A stretch of DNA of 64,000 nucleotides from Kryptolebias marmoratus (GCF_001649575.2 NC_051453.1:15794286-15858285); one strand, 5' to 3'; shown: positions 34,301 through 46,506, numbered from the stretch's first letter. Notes: generated by a model from the letters alone, not told the origin. Made by a program: numbers and translations.

Positions 34301-35675
34301 CACAATTCTGTATCAAAACAGCAAACAACCAACAGGAATCCTGACATTTCCTTTCTGGTAAATAAAAAAAAGGAAGCTGAGAATCACTTGATGACTCTGC
34401 ATTTGTTAGTTTGGTTTATGTGAAAGAAAACGAAGAAGTGTCGAAGCAAAAGAGACACAAATGGCCATTTCTGAACACAATACTCAGAATAAAACCAGAA
34501 TCCACAACCCCCTTTTTTTTTTCCCCCCAGTGTGCGCTCCTGAGCTGCACAGGCATCTAAGCTCCAGGAAAATGCAATCATTTCACATATATTCCTTTCA
34601 TTTTGTGTTGAAGTAACTAAATCGAAGCCAGCAAAATCCTCAATGGATTTGCAAGGTTTGAAACTTTTTCATACAACCCATGTTCGGCCATCTTGTAACG
34701 AGGTATGTTTTCGGTTTCGCTTGAATAGTTGAAAACGACCTTTCATAAAACTTGGTAGAGATATGAAGCGCAGGCATGAGACATAAAGTATTTTTGTAAA
34801 GAGAAACGGTAATAAATAGCCTTTGCAGATTACTGCACTTACCTTATGAGTTACTGGTTTTTAAACTTTATTGTCAAATCTAGTATTGAAATCCGCTGGT
34901 ATTTTTACCGTAGCCCCTCAGAGTTTATCAAGCAAGGCATTTATACCAATTACCTTATTCCTTCTATTAGACTCCTGTTGTGTTAACATTTATAACAGCT
35001 TGTTTAGCTTTGTCAGTATTCATGTAAAACATGCATTTCTCATGTCTTACTGTCACTGGCCAAGCATCTGTGCACCTCAACTTTATTGAATTTCTACATA
35101 AACTGTGCGACTTTACGGCACGCACAGATGTCTGACTCACCTGAAAGCTTTGTAGAGTGGCCTGAACCAACAGGTGTAACTACAGGGGCTGAAGAGGATG
35201 AGCCAGAGCAGGGAGAACCCAAAGTTTGTGGCACTTCCACCTCCGGCCCACCACGCAATACATGAGATCACATTTACACACAGCGTGCCTGAATAAACTG
35301 CGGGGCGGAAGAGCGTGGAAGAAAGAAAGACATAAAAATGGGAACATAAGGATTGTGAAGAGAATTTCGTTTCCTTTTACAACTTACGCAATGGCACTTA
35401 CTCATCCAGAGCATGTAGACTCGGCGCACCAGCTGCTGGTGGGGTGCAGGAATTTCCTCCTCGATGTTCTGGTAAAAACATGGCTTTATCTTTAGGAACT
35501 TGGGAAGGGGAGGAAAGTTATTTGACCGCTCTGTAACAGAAAATAAAAAGAAAAGTGTCACTGGTCTTACTCAATTGCATTTCAGGCTTGGACAATTTAC
35601 ATGATGTTTATGAGCGCTGCAGGGGAAAATGGAGACATGCAGCAAAATGAAGGATTTAGGTGACAAACCTGTCAT
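29131..35675 (-). CDS. scamp4: Secretory carrier membrane protein 4
   Basis: Six coding exons on the minus strand, in transcript order: 35675-35669, 35530-35402, 35297-35141, 32992-32891, 30425-30308, 29319-29131. Phases agree, giving 233 residues (human SCAMP4 has 229). The start [14 protein letters not shown] matches SCAMP4/5 and lacks the N-terminal NPF repeats of SCAMP1-3. Four membrane segments follow, with the conserved [24 protein letters not shown] and SGWGTCGW blocks. The C-terminus has [16 protein letters not shown] and ends [16 protein letters not shown], a SCAMP4 hallmark that separates it from SCAMP5. SCAMPs are four-pass proteins of post-Golgi and endosomal recycling membranes. 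The first coding exon carries only 7 coding bases and uses a weak GTTTGT donor. The introns hold a ~300-bp repeat trimer, a GA microsatellite and a hAT-like element. Confidence 0.95.
29350..30215 (+). repeat. Tandem trimer of the ~300-bp dispersed repeat
   Basis: It starts with the head motif AGCATTCCTTGAAGGGTTGC. Three monomers follow, their GTGTTGTGA-type landmarks spaced ~302 and ~306 bases apart (about 29412, 29714, 30020). Each carries GCCATYTTTGTGTT, GGCCATCTTGAAT or its variant, a TCCAAAAGTTAATYRGTTGTAG-like block and TTTGCTAACA. It lies in the last scamp4 intron, so it is transcribed antisense with that gene. Confidence 0.85.
31324..31369. repeat. (AG)23 microsatellite
   Basis: An uninterrupted AG dinucleotide run, followed by a G-rich stretch, in a scamp4 intron. 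Confidence 0.95.
31800..32537 (-). mobile_element. Deleted hAT-like transposon with CGGBP1/BED-like finger remnant
   Basis: The ends are inverted: left CAGTCCCTCCAGGATTTCGT, right (read inward) CAGACCGTCCAGGATTTCGC. The element spans 31806-32531 and is flanked by the direct repeat TCCTAT (31800-31805 and 32532-32537). A minus-strand frame at 32044-32253 contains [20 protein letters not shown] and then HFVSAKH, a CxxC...HxxxxxH finger strongly resembling the finger of CGGBP1, a vertebrate protein of hAT-transposase origin. The catalytic part is absent. CAG...CTG termini suit hAT, but hAT usually makes 8-base duplications and only 6 bases match here. It lies in a scamp4 intron. Confidence 0.75.
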
Positions 35676-35695
35676 CTTGAAATCCCACTTCTTTC
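35669..35695 (-). other. scamp4: scamp4 start-codon microexon
   Basis: Minus-strand acceptor GTGTATTTAG, then 20 bases of leader, then ATGACAG before the donor GTTTGT. Splicing to the exon at 35530 gives MTERSNNF, which fits the SCAMP4/5 start, so this 27-base exon is favoured despite the weak donor. Confidence 0.7.
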
Positions 35696-36193
35696 CTAAA
35701 TACACACACAAATAAACCCCCTGTTAAACGATTTACATCATTTGGAGCAGGGAACATTTAAATAACTTTACAAGTGATTTCACAGTTTGAATTAGTCCTC
35801 ACTTCTTTGGGCTACAGAACACTGTTAACACTTTAATTAAAAAAGTAAGTTTCAGGCTAAGATTAAACTAACCATGTCTCTACAACCCTAATGGCTCGCT
35901 TACCTGCCTCGTTCAACTTTGGTCAAGCTGTTGCCTCATTTCGACTTTAAAAATTAAATTGCCAACTTTTTAGCAGTACCTATGACTATATGAAGTCATC
36001 TGATGTCTACTTTTGAACGCGAACATGCAGCACAAAGTAGCTAGATCGCAGGAAAAAGGAGCAATGATGAGCTTACAGTCTGTTTTAAACATTGTTTTGA
36101 CTATCTATTTGGCATTTGAAACAAAGTGAAACATAATACCCAATAAAGACATTTATTATAAGATATCTAATTATATGAAATAAACAGTTTTAC

Positions 36194-36290
36194 CAGGATA
36201 ACGTTATCTCCTCACGTTTCCGTCGACAACCGCAGGGATCCGCTTTGCGACTCTTCTAACGTAATGCGCATGCGCAGGACCTCACAGCCC
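36194..36290 (-). promoter_or_regulatory. scamp4: Candidate scamp4 promoter and first exon with NRF1 site
   Basis: GCGCATGCGCA at about 36267-36277 matches the NRF1 consensus. Just downstream on the minus strand a CTG|GTAAAAC donor (donor GT at 36193-36192) could end a non-coding first exon that joins the start-codon microexon at 35695. The transcription start is not visible. Confidence 0.45.
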
Positions 36291-36299
36291 TTGTAGTTC

Positions 36300-37244
36300 C
36301 ATAAGGTTTACGTTTGGCACGTTCGTGCTGCTGAGGAACTACATATCCCAGGGCAACCCGTGAAAGGAAACCGCGTGACTAAAACATGATAACACCCACC
36401 CCCACACCACCACCACAAGATAGCTCCCTGTTGAAGTGTATCCCACCTACTACCTAGTGTGTCAGCAGTTACGTTTTTGGTAATTTGCAGGACGAAAGTT
36501 AAAACCTTAAACTCATTTTGTTAAAGCAAATGTTAAATATCAACATTAACGCGTCTTTCAAACTATGTCATATTACCAATTTACTGAGCTGAAAGGCTTT
36601 TTTATGACTTTTCTCCCCATCAATACAACCAACATGGCAACCTGACTTATAAAACTCGAATCCCGCGACCAATCATTAGGCCTGAAACATCCGCCAGAAG
36701 GCGAGTCCTGTAAAATGACTCGGATACGCTTTGTTTTGTAACAAGGGGTGTCCCGGTACTTGTGGAGAGTGTACGCTTAGAGTACAGATCCTGATTCAAT
36801 ACGCTGAATTATGAAACCTGCCAGATTTCTGTTTTTGAAAAAACCTCTAGAAATGACAAAACACACGACACTCATCTCCCCACATTTCAAAGAAACAGCT
36901 ATGTGGAAAACGAAACCGGGCGCAAACGTGCGGAGCCGTAGCATAAATCGAGCGTACCCTCGGAACCCGGTAAACTCTTTTCGTCCAATCAGCGAAGGTT
37001 ATTGATGGAAGTGACCGAATCCCGCCAATTCGGATTCAGGAGCGCGAGGCAGGCATCTGGGTAAACGCAGGAAGCGCTTCGGAGATGCGGAAAGAAAATT
37101 AGCTATGTTTTATGTGAAATAAAGTAGAATTACGTGAGGTTCCAGTAGAGATAATATATCGGTTTGACATTGGGGGAGGACATATTGTTACGTGTTAAAG
37201 CTGTTTTGCCGCTGAACGTGAGAAGTCCCGGGTAACTAGCTGGG
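36300..37244. promoter_or_regulatory. Divergent scamp4-chaf1a intergenic region
   Basis: About 1 kb separates the two head-to-head genes. CCAAT boxes lie near 36669 and at 36985-36989, the latter ~260 bases ahead of the chaf1a ATG. The stretch 37020-37240 is richer in GC and CpG and probably includes the chaf1a start site and 5' UTR. No TATA box is evident, as expected for housekeeping genes. Confidence 0.45.
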
Positions 37245-40200
37245 ATGCTGGCGGCGGAAAACTCATCTGTGGACGGACACTTGTCGGCGTCGACTCCCCG
37301 CAGAAGAGGTAAAGGCTTGTCTCGAAGGGGGGTTCGGATTGTTGGAGTGACTTGGCAAAATGTTTGTTGTGATGCCATCACCGGGAGAAGCGTCATTTGT
37401 TTACAGGGTGCGTCGAGCGCCATACAGTAATCAAAGATAAATAAAACAAAGCATTAGCTTTGTCAGCGCCGAAACCACAAATTTAACAAGCTGGCTAATG
37501 ACGTCAGTGCCTCATAAGCTCTATAATGTTCTGCTACTGGCTTATTTAGAGTGAAAACTTGGTCTCTACAGCTTACTAATGAAATATATTACCAAATCCT
37601 GGTATGGACACCATAAAACACACATTAAACAGCCACGTTTTGTAGTTTCTGTTGAAAAAGGATGGCTAAAGTTTCTTGCTGTGACAGATGCTTTGCTAGC
37701 TTACATCAAAACTACAGGCTAGCTTCTGTAGCATGCGCGAGAGGCTTCAGCTAGCTCCCAACATGGAAGCTGCTTTCATTTCATTCATTTAATTATTTCT
37801 TGTGAGCTGTCAGATTCGCCCCCCACCGGTGCGACCCTCCTTTCCCCTCGGGTGTCGGAGCGGCACATTAATGTTCCGACCGCCGTCCACAGGGTCCTCC
37901 TGAGGGCCGCCATGTTTGTGTCAGACGGAGCGGCGGTGCTCGCCCCGCACACCCGGGCCTTCTGCACCGGGGTGACACCGCAGAGTTGGCGGGAGGGCCT
38001 CGGCACACCGGCGTAAAGCCTCACTTATACAACTCGCACCGCATGATCTGAACAGGAGTGTGTTTTCACCATTAATCAGCTGTCGGGTCGAACAAAGTGG
38101 GTGTTTTTGATGAGTTTAACAGGAAAATATGGGGGGCCATTTTCAGTAAATGCATCATGATTTTTAAAGCCAGTTAAATGTTAGAATATTTCTTTGTGTG
38201 GTCATCATTTTAGCTCTTAAGTTTTGCCTTTTATTTCACGGACTTTGTTAAAGTTATCTTTTGGCATTTGTTTTTTTCCAGCAGAGTTGCCTTTTATTAT
38301 TAAGCTTTTCATCCCTGTTTTATCCTGTTTTTCTCCCCTCTTCAGGTATGGATTGCAAGTCAATCAGTAATGCCAACAAGAAACTAATCCAAGGTAAATA
38401 CGACGCCCGAGTATTTTTTACTTTATTCACATAATAAGACCAAAAAATGCAAAAAATACAATACAAGAGGGTATTCTCCAGTGCAAGAATAAAAATGAAG
38501 CCTTCACAAACACACAAAAATGTTTATAGATTATTAAAGCTGTTCTGTGTTTATATACAGTTTGCAGAGATTCAGGATAATATGCAGTGAGTAATGTCCT
38601 GGTGTAACATTCAGAGCTAATTTAGTTGGACAGGAAAGGAAAAGGTTTTATATAAAAAGTATTTAATGTTTTATGCTTTTATTTATTGCTGTCATAAATC
38701 AATCAGTCTATAAAAATTGTCTTATTTAAAAAAATATACCTTCTTCACTGTCAAAGTAGAATCTAATTTCTACAGAGTAATACCAATTAAATACAAATGT
38801 CATTTAAAATAAGTGATTGCATAAATATTCACCCCCTGTCCTAATTCAACTTAGATAAAAGATTATTAGTACAAGTAAACAATCTAAAAAACACTCAAGT
38901 CAAGGACAGACAGTTTATAGAGGGTGAATATTTATGCAGTCACTTTTTTATTTTTTACATTCTGTATTTTTACTGGTATTATTCTGTAGAAATTTGATTT
39001 CACTTTGAAGAAGTCTTCCTGATGACAAATATAGACAGCATTTTCTGCTGCTATCAGTCCTGGGTGTTTTGTTTCTTTCCATCCAGTTTTAGACTCGGTC
39101 AAATTTGTACGTACGTAATCCTCCTGTCTGTAAGGAGCCCCACACAGCTCCTGATTTTATTATAGTTACTAGATGCACTCAGAGCGCAAACCACCACCAA
39201 GGCTATGGCGTCAATAAAAAATAGTGCAACATAGATCATGATCTGGACTACCATCAAAATGTAATCAATTGTGTTTTTTTTTTTTTTTTTGTGAAATCCC
39301 AACGTTTCCTGAATTTCAACATTTAAAAGTCTAATAAAAACATCTCAAAGCAAAACATGAAAATAATTGGCAGCTCCAGATGTTTTACATTTTAAAGTTT
39401 AATTTATTCCTTCTTTCCGTCTGCAGCTCGTCTCCCTTTCAAGCGCCTGAACACCGAACCAAAAGAAAACCAGCCTCCTAAGCGCCCCTGTGCCCATGCC
39501 TGCCCGGGGCCTGAAGTCTCCACCAGGCAGGCTGAGAATGAGTCGTCTCCTCTCTCCGAACGCAGCAGGCCACCCCTGGTTAATGGTCGTGGCCCGCTGG
39601 ATGGTTTCCTGAGCCGCAAACACCCACCGACCTCGGACGAGAAATCGATTGTCGATCTGACCGAGGACAGCAGCTCATCCCCCGTAAAGTGCCCCGCTTC
39701 GCCTCCTCCAGCCTCTCCATGTCCTCCAACTAAAGACAAACACCGCTTCAAAGACAGAACGAGCAATTCTGGGAAGCACATCGGTGTCGACAATGCTGAT
39801 AAAACCCCCACTGTAGACTGTGTTATCACCGACTACACGAGGAAGGGGAAAGAAAAAGACCGAGCAGGATCCAACTCAGACCTGGACACAACGCGGGATC
39901 CTGACAGCGAGTCAGAGGAGCAGAACGAGTCTGAAAATGTTTCCAGTTTGGGAAACGGGTCGACACAATCACCTTCGTCGGTCAGCTCCATGTCCGAAAG
40001 CTCACCGGAAAGGACCAAGACGGATGACTCTACACCCGCCTCTACACCTATAGTATGTTCCAACATGTTTTCTGTAAATCTTTTCAAAAAACCAGCTGGG
40101 AAACCTCTGGAGCATAATGTCTAAAAATGTGTTACAGCTTTGTTCTAATTGCAATAATTTCTCCAGCTTTATAACCTTGCTGATAAAATATTTGTGGTTT

Positions 40201-43200
40201 GTAGCCAGACGACAACATGTAACATTTTTTGTTTTGTTTTTCTCTCATAGGAGCCAAAGACCACCCCCAAGATACCAGCAGAAGAGAAAAAAATCAAGAG
40301 ACGCTCATTAAAGGTGAGTCTTATTTTATATGTAGTCAACTTTCCAGTCAGTTTAAGTTTTATTTCCCTTGTTCCAAGTTTAAATAAAGATTGTTACATA
40401 TTTTGCCCCCCGCTTAAATTGTTAAACGTAAAAAAAAACCACAAAACGGCTGAACTTTTCTGCCCGCAGAGTTTACAGGAACAAGAGGAGAGGCTTCGAC
40501 TGCGGCAGGAGAAAGAACGCCAGAAGGAGGAAGCCAAAGCTGCGAAACAGAAGCAGAAAGAGGAGGCTCGCAAGCTAAAGGAGGAGCGAGAGAAGGAGAA
40601 ACGGGAGAAAAGGGAGAAGGAAGAGAAGGAAAAGGCAGAGAGGTTAAAAGCGAAAGAGGAGCTGCGGAAATCTAAGCTGGAGTGAGCGATGCTGAATTTC
40701 TCTCCATGTTTTTTCCCCCCTCAGTTGTTCAAGTTTGGTTCAAAACTGCAAATGTTGCTAATTTTATTTTTTGTTGTTACTTTGTTACTCAGAGCGAAGA
40801 TGGAAGAAAAACGCAAGAAGGAGGAGGAGAAAAGAATAAAGGAAGAGGAGAAACGGTTGAAAGAAGAGAAAGATGTGGGTTTTTGTAGGAACCTTGGTAT
40901 AACATGCATAGATGTTTGATTTCACACAAAAATCTAAAAAAAAAATGTTTTTTTTTTTACAGCGTCTCAAAGCTGAGAAAGCAGAAATTACACGATTTCT
41001 ACAGAAATCTAAAATCCAGCAGGCGCCAAAGGTCAGAGGATCTCCATCTTCATTAGACACAGTGCTGCTTTTTACATGCTTTTATTTTGTAAAATATTTT
41101 TCTTTAAATTTATTAATTGACTTTGTAAGTGTCGTTGACGTAGCAGCTTTCTGTTATATCATTACAGACGCTCGCAGCTGCGTGCGGAAAGTTCGCTCCT
41201 TTTGAGATCAAAGAAAACATGTCTCTGGCGCCGCTGACTCGGGTTCAGTGCGAGGAGTCTGTTCTGGAGGAGCTGGACCGGTGTTTGTTACACCCCGCCG
41301 AAAACTCCGAGGGACTGAAGGACTGGATCGGGCAGAAACCCAGACGGTCAGGACCCACCAAAACCAGGCAGACGGGCTCGCTCAGGTGAGACCACCCTTA
41401 GTGGTTACATTCTGGATAAGTTTCTCTATTTACACGTTTAAGTCATATTAGATGTGAAACATTGCTGTCAAATGTATCCGTTTCACCACTAGTTTGCTGT
41501 ACATATAGAAGTGTTAGGAGAGTTACAAAAAAACAACGTTTGCAGGCAGGACAGCTGCAGCTTGTCATCGATTTTATGTCCATGCTTCGTGGCATTCAAA
41601 CCCTGCAGATGCACAGTTGACGTCTGAAGGGTTTTGATTATAAACGGCACACCTTCAGATGCTGTGAGGAGGTGGGAAGAGTAAATTCTGCCAGGACAGT
41701 TATTGAGAATATCGAAATGTGGAAACGAGGTGCTCAGTTCCTGGCTGGGCTGGACTTATTCAAGCTGCAGGGCAGATTTTACTCTCTGTGGTAAATTAGC
41801 ATAAAGTCTGAGTCCAGTTTTTTCATAGTTTTCCCTTTTCCAAGTACTCAAGAGTCCACCTGGCTTTTAATTTGAAGTCTTGGGGTGTAATAGTTTAACA
41901 TATTCTCTTACGAAATGGCATATCCTTTCAAGAAGCTGATATGTCATTTGTAAGGGCTTTTCTTTTGTGTAAACAGATGTAAAATCCTTAGTATGGACTA
42001 TGAATATGCTGTATGTTATCCAGATTGCTGCAGACATTCGTGTATTTTTATGCTTGCAGAAGTTCAATCATAATATCAACCATAGTATCAAAATATGATT
42101 AATTGTTGTAACTATAGCTTCATTTTTTTACTAGGAAAAATGAGTTAATGTGACACTCATTGCTTTTTGTTTGAAGCACGCTCCTGAAATGTCCTTGTTT
42201 TAGGGCCAGGTTGGCTTCCTCCTCAACTAAAATGTAAATAAATGTAAACATTTCATCTTACCGTCGCTGCATGGCCACAGAAAATGTCAGTGAAGGTTTT
42301 TTTTTCATGCTTCACTTTGTCATAGGTGCACTTATCTAAATAAAACTGTCACTTATTCTCATTTTTTTTTTCTTCTTACAGTGTACGCTCTTTTCTCCTG
42401 ACAGATTGTGCGCTGATTCTTGAGCTTGAATTGACGCTCTGTGTCATCGTCTCATTCTGTTTCTGCAGGGACTGTGTAATAGTGGACGGGCCAAAACCAG
42501 ACGGTATACCAGACCGGAAACGCTGCGGCGCGATGAAGCTGCTGCAGTTCCATGAGAACTACCGTCCAGCGTACTGGGGCACCTGGAGTAAGAAGACTTC
42601 ACACATCTCACCTCGGTGCCCGTTCAGACAAGACAAGGTAAACCTGCTTTCCAAATGGGACCTGTTTACTGACAGCAACTTCTCTTTTCTGCGTGTTTAT
42701 AGTTGTTGTAGGTGTGATGGAAACAGCTGTTTTCTGTCTCCACAGGATATATTCGACTATGAGGTTGACAGTGATGAAGAATGGGAGGAAGAGGAACCAG
42801 GAGAGTCTTTGTCTCACAGTGAAGGGGTGAGTTTTCTTACAGAATGTAGTTTTATATTTTACCTTTTTTAAGAAAATGACTGCGTAAGTCAGTGAAGTAG
42901 AGTGGTGTGTGTTCGCTGCAGGGTTGGGGGGATCGTGTTCAAACCACAGCTGAAGTGTGACACTTTACGACAGAGTTAGACTCCTTCTCTGCAGGCTGCC
43001 CCGTGTCGGAGAACAAGTCGTTCTGATGTTAGTACTGTAGGAACAACCAGCCTGAAAAAAGTCAGGGAAAGTTTTCAGCTGAATTCATAAACCTGTGGTG
43101 GTAGTACTCAATGTTACCCTCCACCCAGAGCTGTTCTTCTGAGCTTACTAAATAAAGAATTATCTTTTTTATTTTAGCAAATATGATAAAAACTTTAGAA

Positions 43201-46200
43201 TGAGAACCTGTCCCTCTGTTTCACAGTAGCTGTACAAGCACCTCCTGAAAAGAAGACTATAATTTCATTATTTTTCAGCTGTTGATTGGTTATTGTTTTC
43301 AGGAGGATGAAGAAGAAGGAGGCGATGATGAAGACGACGACGATGATGGCTTTTTTGTTCCTCACGGCTACCTCTCAAATGATGAAGGGGCTCTGGAAGA
43401 AGAGGTATGAACAGAGCTGCAGTTTGTAGGAGTCGCTTTAGTTGGAGAAACAACTAGGTTGTGGGAAAATTTGCAAACAAGTTTGATTATTTTGATTTAT
43501 TGGAAACAGACCTGCAGGTGACGGTTTCACCTGAAGCTCCACCCACTTTTGACCTTTAAGCTCAGATTCTGAGGAGTATTAATTAAAAGATACTTCTTTA
43601 AGTATTTACGATCAGTTGTTGACTTTATGTAAACAAACAAAATATGATCATATATTCTGTGTAACTAGTCATCTAAAAGGCAACAGACAATATTCTGCTT
43701 GTTAAAGAAAATGGACAATTATCCCGACGTACGTGAACAAAGGGTTCGACACCAGTGTTTGTTATAACAAATGTTTCTAATAGAGAGAAGACATTCATGA
43801 GGGGTTTTTTTGTTTTCAAGTGAAACCAATGATCCAAAATGTGCCTCTAAGAGTCTCAGTATAAAGGGCCATTTTATGTGTTTTCCATAAATATCCACAT
43901 AGGGACATCCCTAAGTGGATATGCAAAACGTAGGGGAAGATGGACAGGATTGGACCTTATTTGGCCTTAATTATAACTACTGCATATGTTTCTTTTGTTG
44001 GTTTTATTTGATTATGAGGTTGAAAACTGTGATTCTATCTTCTTGATGTAACAGACCAGGGCTGACTTCTGTAAATGATGCACTGCAACACAACTTATAG
44101 ATGCCCTCGACACTGACACTAGAGCCGTTTCAGCAGATTTTTGTATTTAGGGTTGCTTTACTTAAATGTAAGTTTTCGTTTTTAATGCGTAACCCCCTGC
44201 TAACAAAAGTACACTCTGTCAGGAGGGTGGGGACCTGGAGAAGCAAAAACTGCGGCAGACACTCAAAGCCAGGGAGTGGGATGAGCTGATGTCCAGCAAG
44301 AAGAAGATGAAGGTGCTGGAGCCTGTGGTGAGAGGCTGCGTTTGGGAGGCCGACAGAGCCGGTCTGGAGGCCTTCCAGCTTTATGCTGTGTGTCTGGTTG
44401 AGCCATTACCCACAGCGGACTCCAGTCCGAGTCCAGAGGAGCTGCTGCAGAAGGGTCAGAGAGAAGAGCAACGTAAGTCCACTTCATCTGATTGGTTCTG
44501 TGTATCTATGGTGGAGAAATGCTCTGTTTGAACAGTCCTTTAGCAGCTTTAGGTGCTGTTGTATGTGTGCCACCACCACGTATATAACTATGAGTTTATT
44601 TAAGTTAAATAAGTTTAGTGTGGATTTGTCTAACATTTAGTTCCCACATTATTCATTAGTAGGTGTATTTATTAAGCAGCATCTTAACGAATCATACATA
44701 ACTCCTATGACTTTATCCACTTTGTGAGGCGCTAAAACTGTACTGACCTATAAACACAGACACAATTGGCTTATTTTAATCAGTATAACAAGTAGTGATG
44801 GACAAATTAAGCTTTTCTGAAGCACTGAAGCTTCCTTTGGAAAAGGGTTTATTATTCGAAGCTTTCCAACACAGTCTTCTTTGGCACCATCTTGTGGCAA
44901 AAGGTATGAAGAGCCGCTTAAAGAAACAAAATGAAGCGCTCTATCATGACGGAGTTGAAAGCTGTTTATTATCATGAGATATTTCTGTCTGTTTTCACTG
45001 TGCTGCTTTGAACAGGTGTTTTTGTGGGTGAAATAATAAAGTTATGGTTGTTTATGGTTTATATAAATAAACTCAGACGGCAGAATGTCCTCTCTGGCTC
45101 CATGTATTACTATCGCGTTGGTTCGTTATTGCGCAATACTTCCCCTCCAAAACACACCACAAATCCCGTCAATGATTCACATCTTATTAAACCTTTTGAA
45201 TCAGGCACTCGAGCGGTGAAGTAACTTCAACACTTTCAAAGCTTTGTACGTCACTGATCACGTGACTTCTGCTGAACGAATCGCGCTCCGACACAGACCT
45301 TCTGAAACAGTGTTGGTTTTTTACGATACATACGCCGGAGCTCCAGCTTCAATTTGCCCATCACTCACTCATCCAAGCGCAAAGTTATAATTTAGCTCAG
45401 TTATTTTTCTCTAGAAAAAAAGTAAACCGAGCATTTGCTGTTCTCTGGCAGTGACATTATATTACTTTAGACATCATTATTTAAGCATCGTTACATTTTT
45501 TTAAAACTTTTTTTACATCCTCCTCTCACAGTACTCGGTCAGCTGCTCCCTCTGCTGCACGGAAATCCCAACAGCAGCAAAGTGATCATCAACGAGTTTC
45601 AGGAGTTTTGTCGCCAGCAGACTTCCTCGCCGTCATCACCTTCTGATCCATCCAGCCCTCAGAGCTCACCAGAAAACATTCCCACCAGGTGGGGGAAAAA
45701 ACAAAACTTTTGGTCAACTTTAAGAGATTTTTTTTATATATATTTAACGTTTCCTGCCTTATCAGGTTGAATGAATCTTTTCCCACATTTCTTCGTCTTT
45801 CATTAGGATACAGCTGAAGCGGCTCATTAAAAAGAGCGCTGTTTACGAGAAACGCTCGTCCTTCAGGCGCTGCTGCTGGTACGTGCACGCGGAGGTGCTG
45901 TCCCGTTTCGGCCAGGAGGCCCTCCCGGTTCCGTGCCAGTGGACGCACGTGACGACGGGCGCTCGGGAGGAGCCGCGTGAAGAAGCCCAGGCGCCTCCGG
46001 GCTCTCAGGGAAACTCCCCCACAACGCCGCAGACCTCCGCGGCTCACTCATCCTCCAACAAGAGGAAGAGCGCCGGCAGCATGTCAATCACCAAGTTCAT
46101 GAAGAGATGCACCGATTCTGAGCAGGTACCTAAAACCCGCTGAGCTTTTAGACATTTGAGTCACCCTCTGGTGTTTTGAAGGACTTTAAAGAACAAATCA

Positions 46201-46506
46201 GACTGATTTATTTTTGTTTTGTTTTATTCTTTGTTAGACTGAAGCTGATGGTTTTCAGGCTGACACTGAAGACGACTGTGAGGAGGACTGTGTCATTATC
46301 TCTACTCAGAGTGGTGAGTAATAAGAAAACAAGTCATTGTTGGCTACATAAACACTGATGAATATTTTCAGGTAAAAATAAACGTGACTTGTGACTTTTT
46401 AGGCCCCAAAAGAGAGAAGGCCTTGGGTGAGGGAGACGGTCCAATGGAGGTCAGTCCCTCTGATTCAGCTGTTGTCTCTGGGACCAGATCTGTCCCCGCG
46501 GTCTGA
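37245..46506 (+). CDS. chaf1a: Chromatin assembly factor 1 subunit A (CAF-1 p150)
   Basis: Sixteen exons: 37245-37308, 38346-38393, 39427-40052, 40251-40313, 40470-40681, 40793-40874, 40963-41031, 41168-41385, 42469-42637, 42746-42826, 43303-43404, 44223-44472, 45532-45688, 45807-46125, 46238-46313, 46403-46506; 879 residues (human 956). CAF-1 deposits H3-H4 behind replication forks through PCNA. Visible parts: conserved N-terminal KKLIQARLPFKRLN; a SUMO-interacting motif IVDLTED (112-118); the charged KER helix (~268-372); the PCNA-binding EITRFLQK (373-380); the dimerisation/acidic region (~389-578) with RPAYWGTWSKK, EVDSDEEWEEEEPGESLSHS and GFFVPHGYLS; the C-terminal winged-helix region (~662-775) and KRKSAGSMSITKFMKR. 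The PxVxL HP1-binding motif of mammalian p150 is not seen. It is head-to-head with scamp4 and convergent with ubxn6. Confidence 0.97.
38740..39014. mobile_element. Palindromic foldback MITE in chaf1a intron 2
   Basis: The left arm (38740-38844) and right arm (38919-39014) are inverted copies over ~100 bases. Matching blocks are TGATTGCATAAATATTCACC against GGTGAATATTTATGCAGTCA, and ATTTCTACAGAGTAATACCA against TGGTATTATTCTGTAGAAAT. The central loop is ~75 bases. No coding capacity. Confidence 0.8.
41400..42460. other. chaf1a intron 8, no further feature seen
   Basis: A 1.08-kb AT-rich intron with T runs. I see no exon, repeat unit or conserved motif beyond the splice sites. Confidence 0.6.
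44793..45366. mobile_element. hAT-like non-autonomous element in a chaf1a intron
   Basis: The left end TAGTGATGGACAAATTAAGC and the right end read inward, GAGTGATGGGCAAATTGAAGC, form terminal inverted repeats. The inside is rich in GAAGCTT-type motifs and has no transposase. I could not identify a target-site duplication. It lies between exons 44223-44472 and 45532-45688. Confidence 0.65.

Noticed and set aside
36811..37005. 64-codon plus-strand frame upstream of chaf1a
   Set aside because: No similarity, no conserved splice sites, and it overlaps the divergent promoter region. Better explained as chance.
39404..39829. 141-codon minus-strand frame
   Set aside because: Antisense to chaf1a exon 3, which reads through the conserved KKLIQARLPFKRLN continuation and IVDLTED on the plus strand.
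45589..46047. 152-codon minus-strand frame, arginine-rich
   Set aside because: Antisense to chaf1a exons 13-14, where the plus strand carries the conserved winged-helix sequence.
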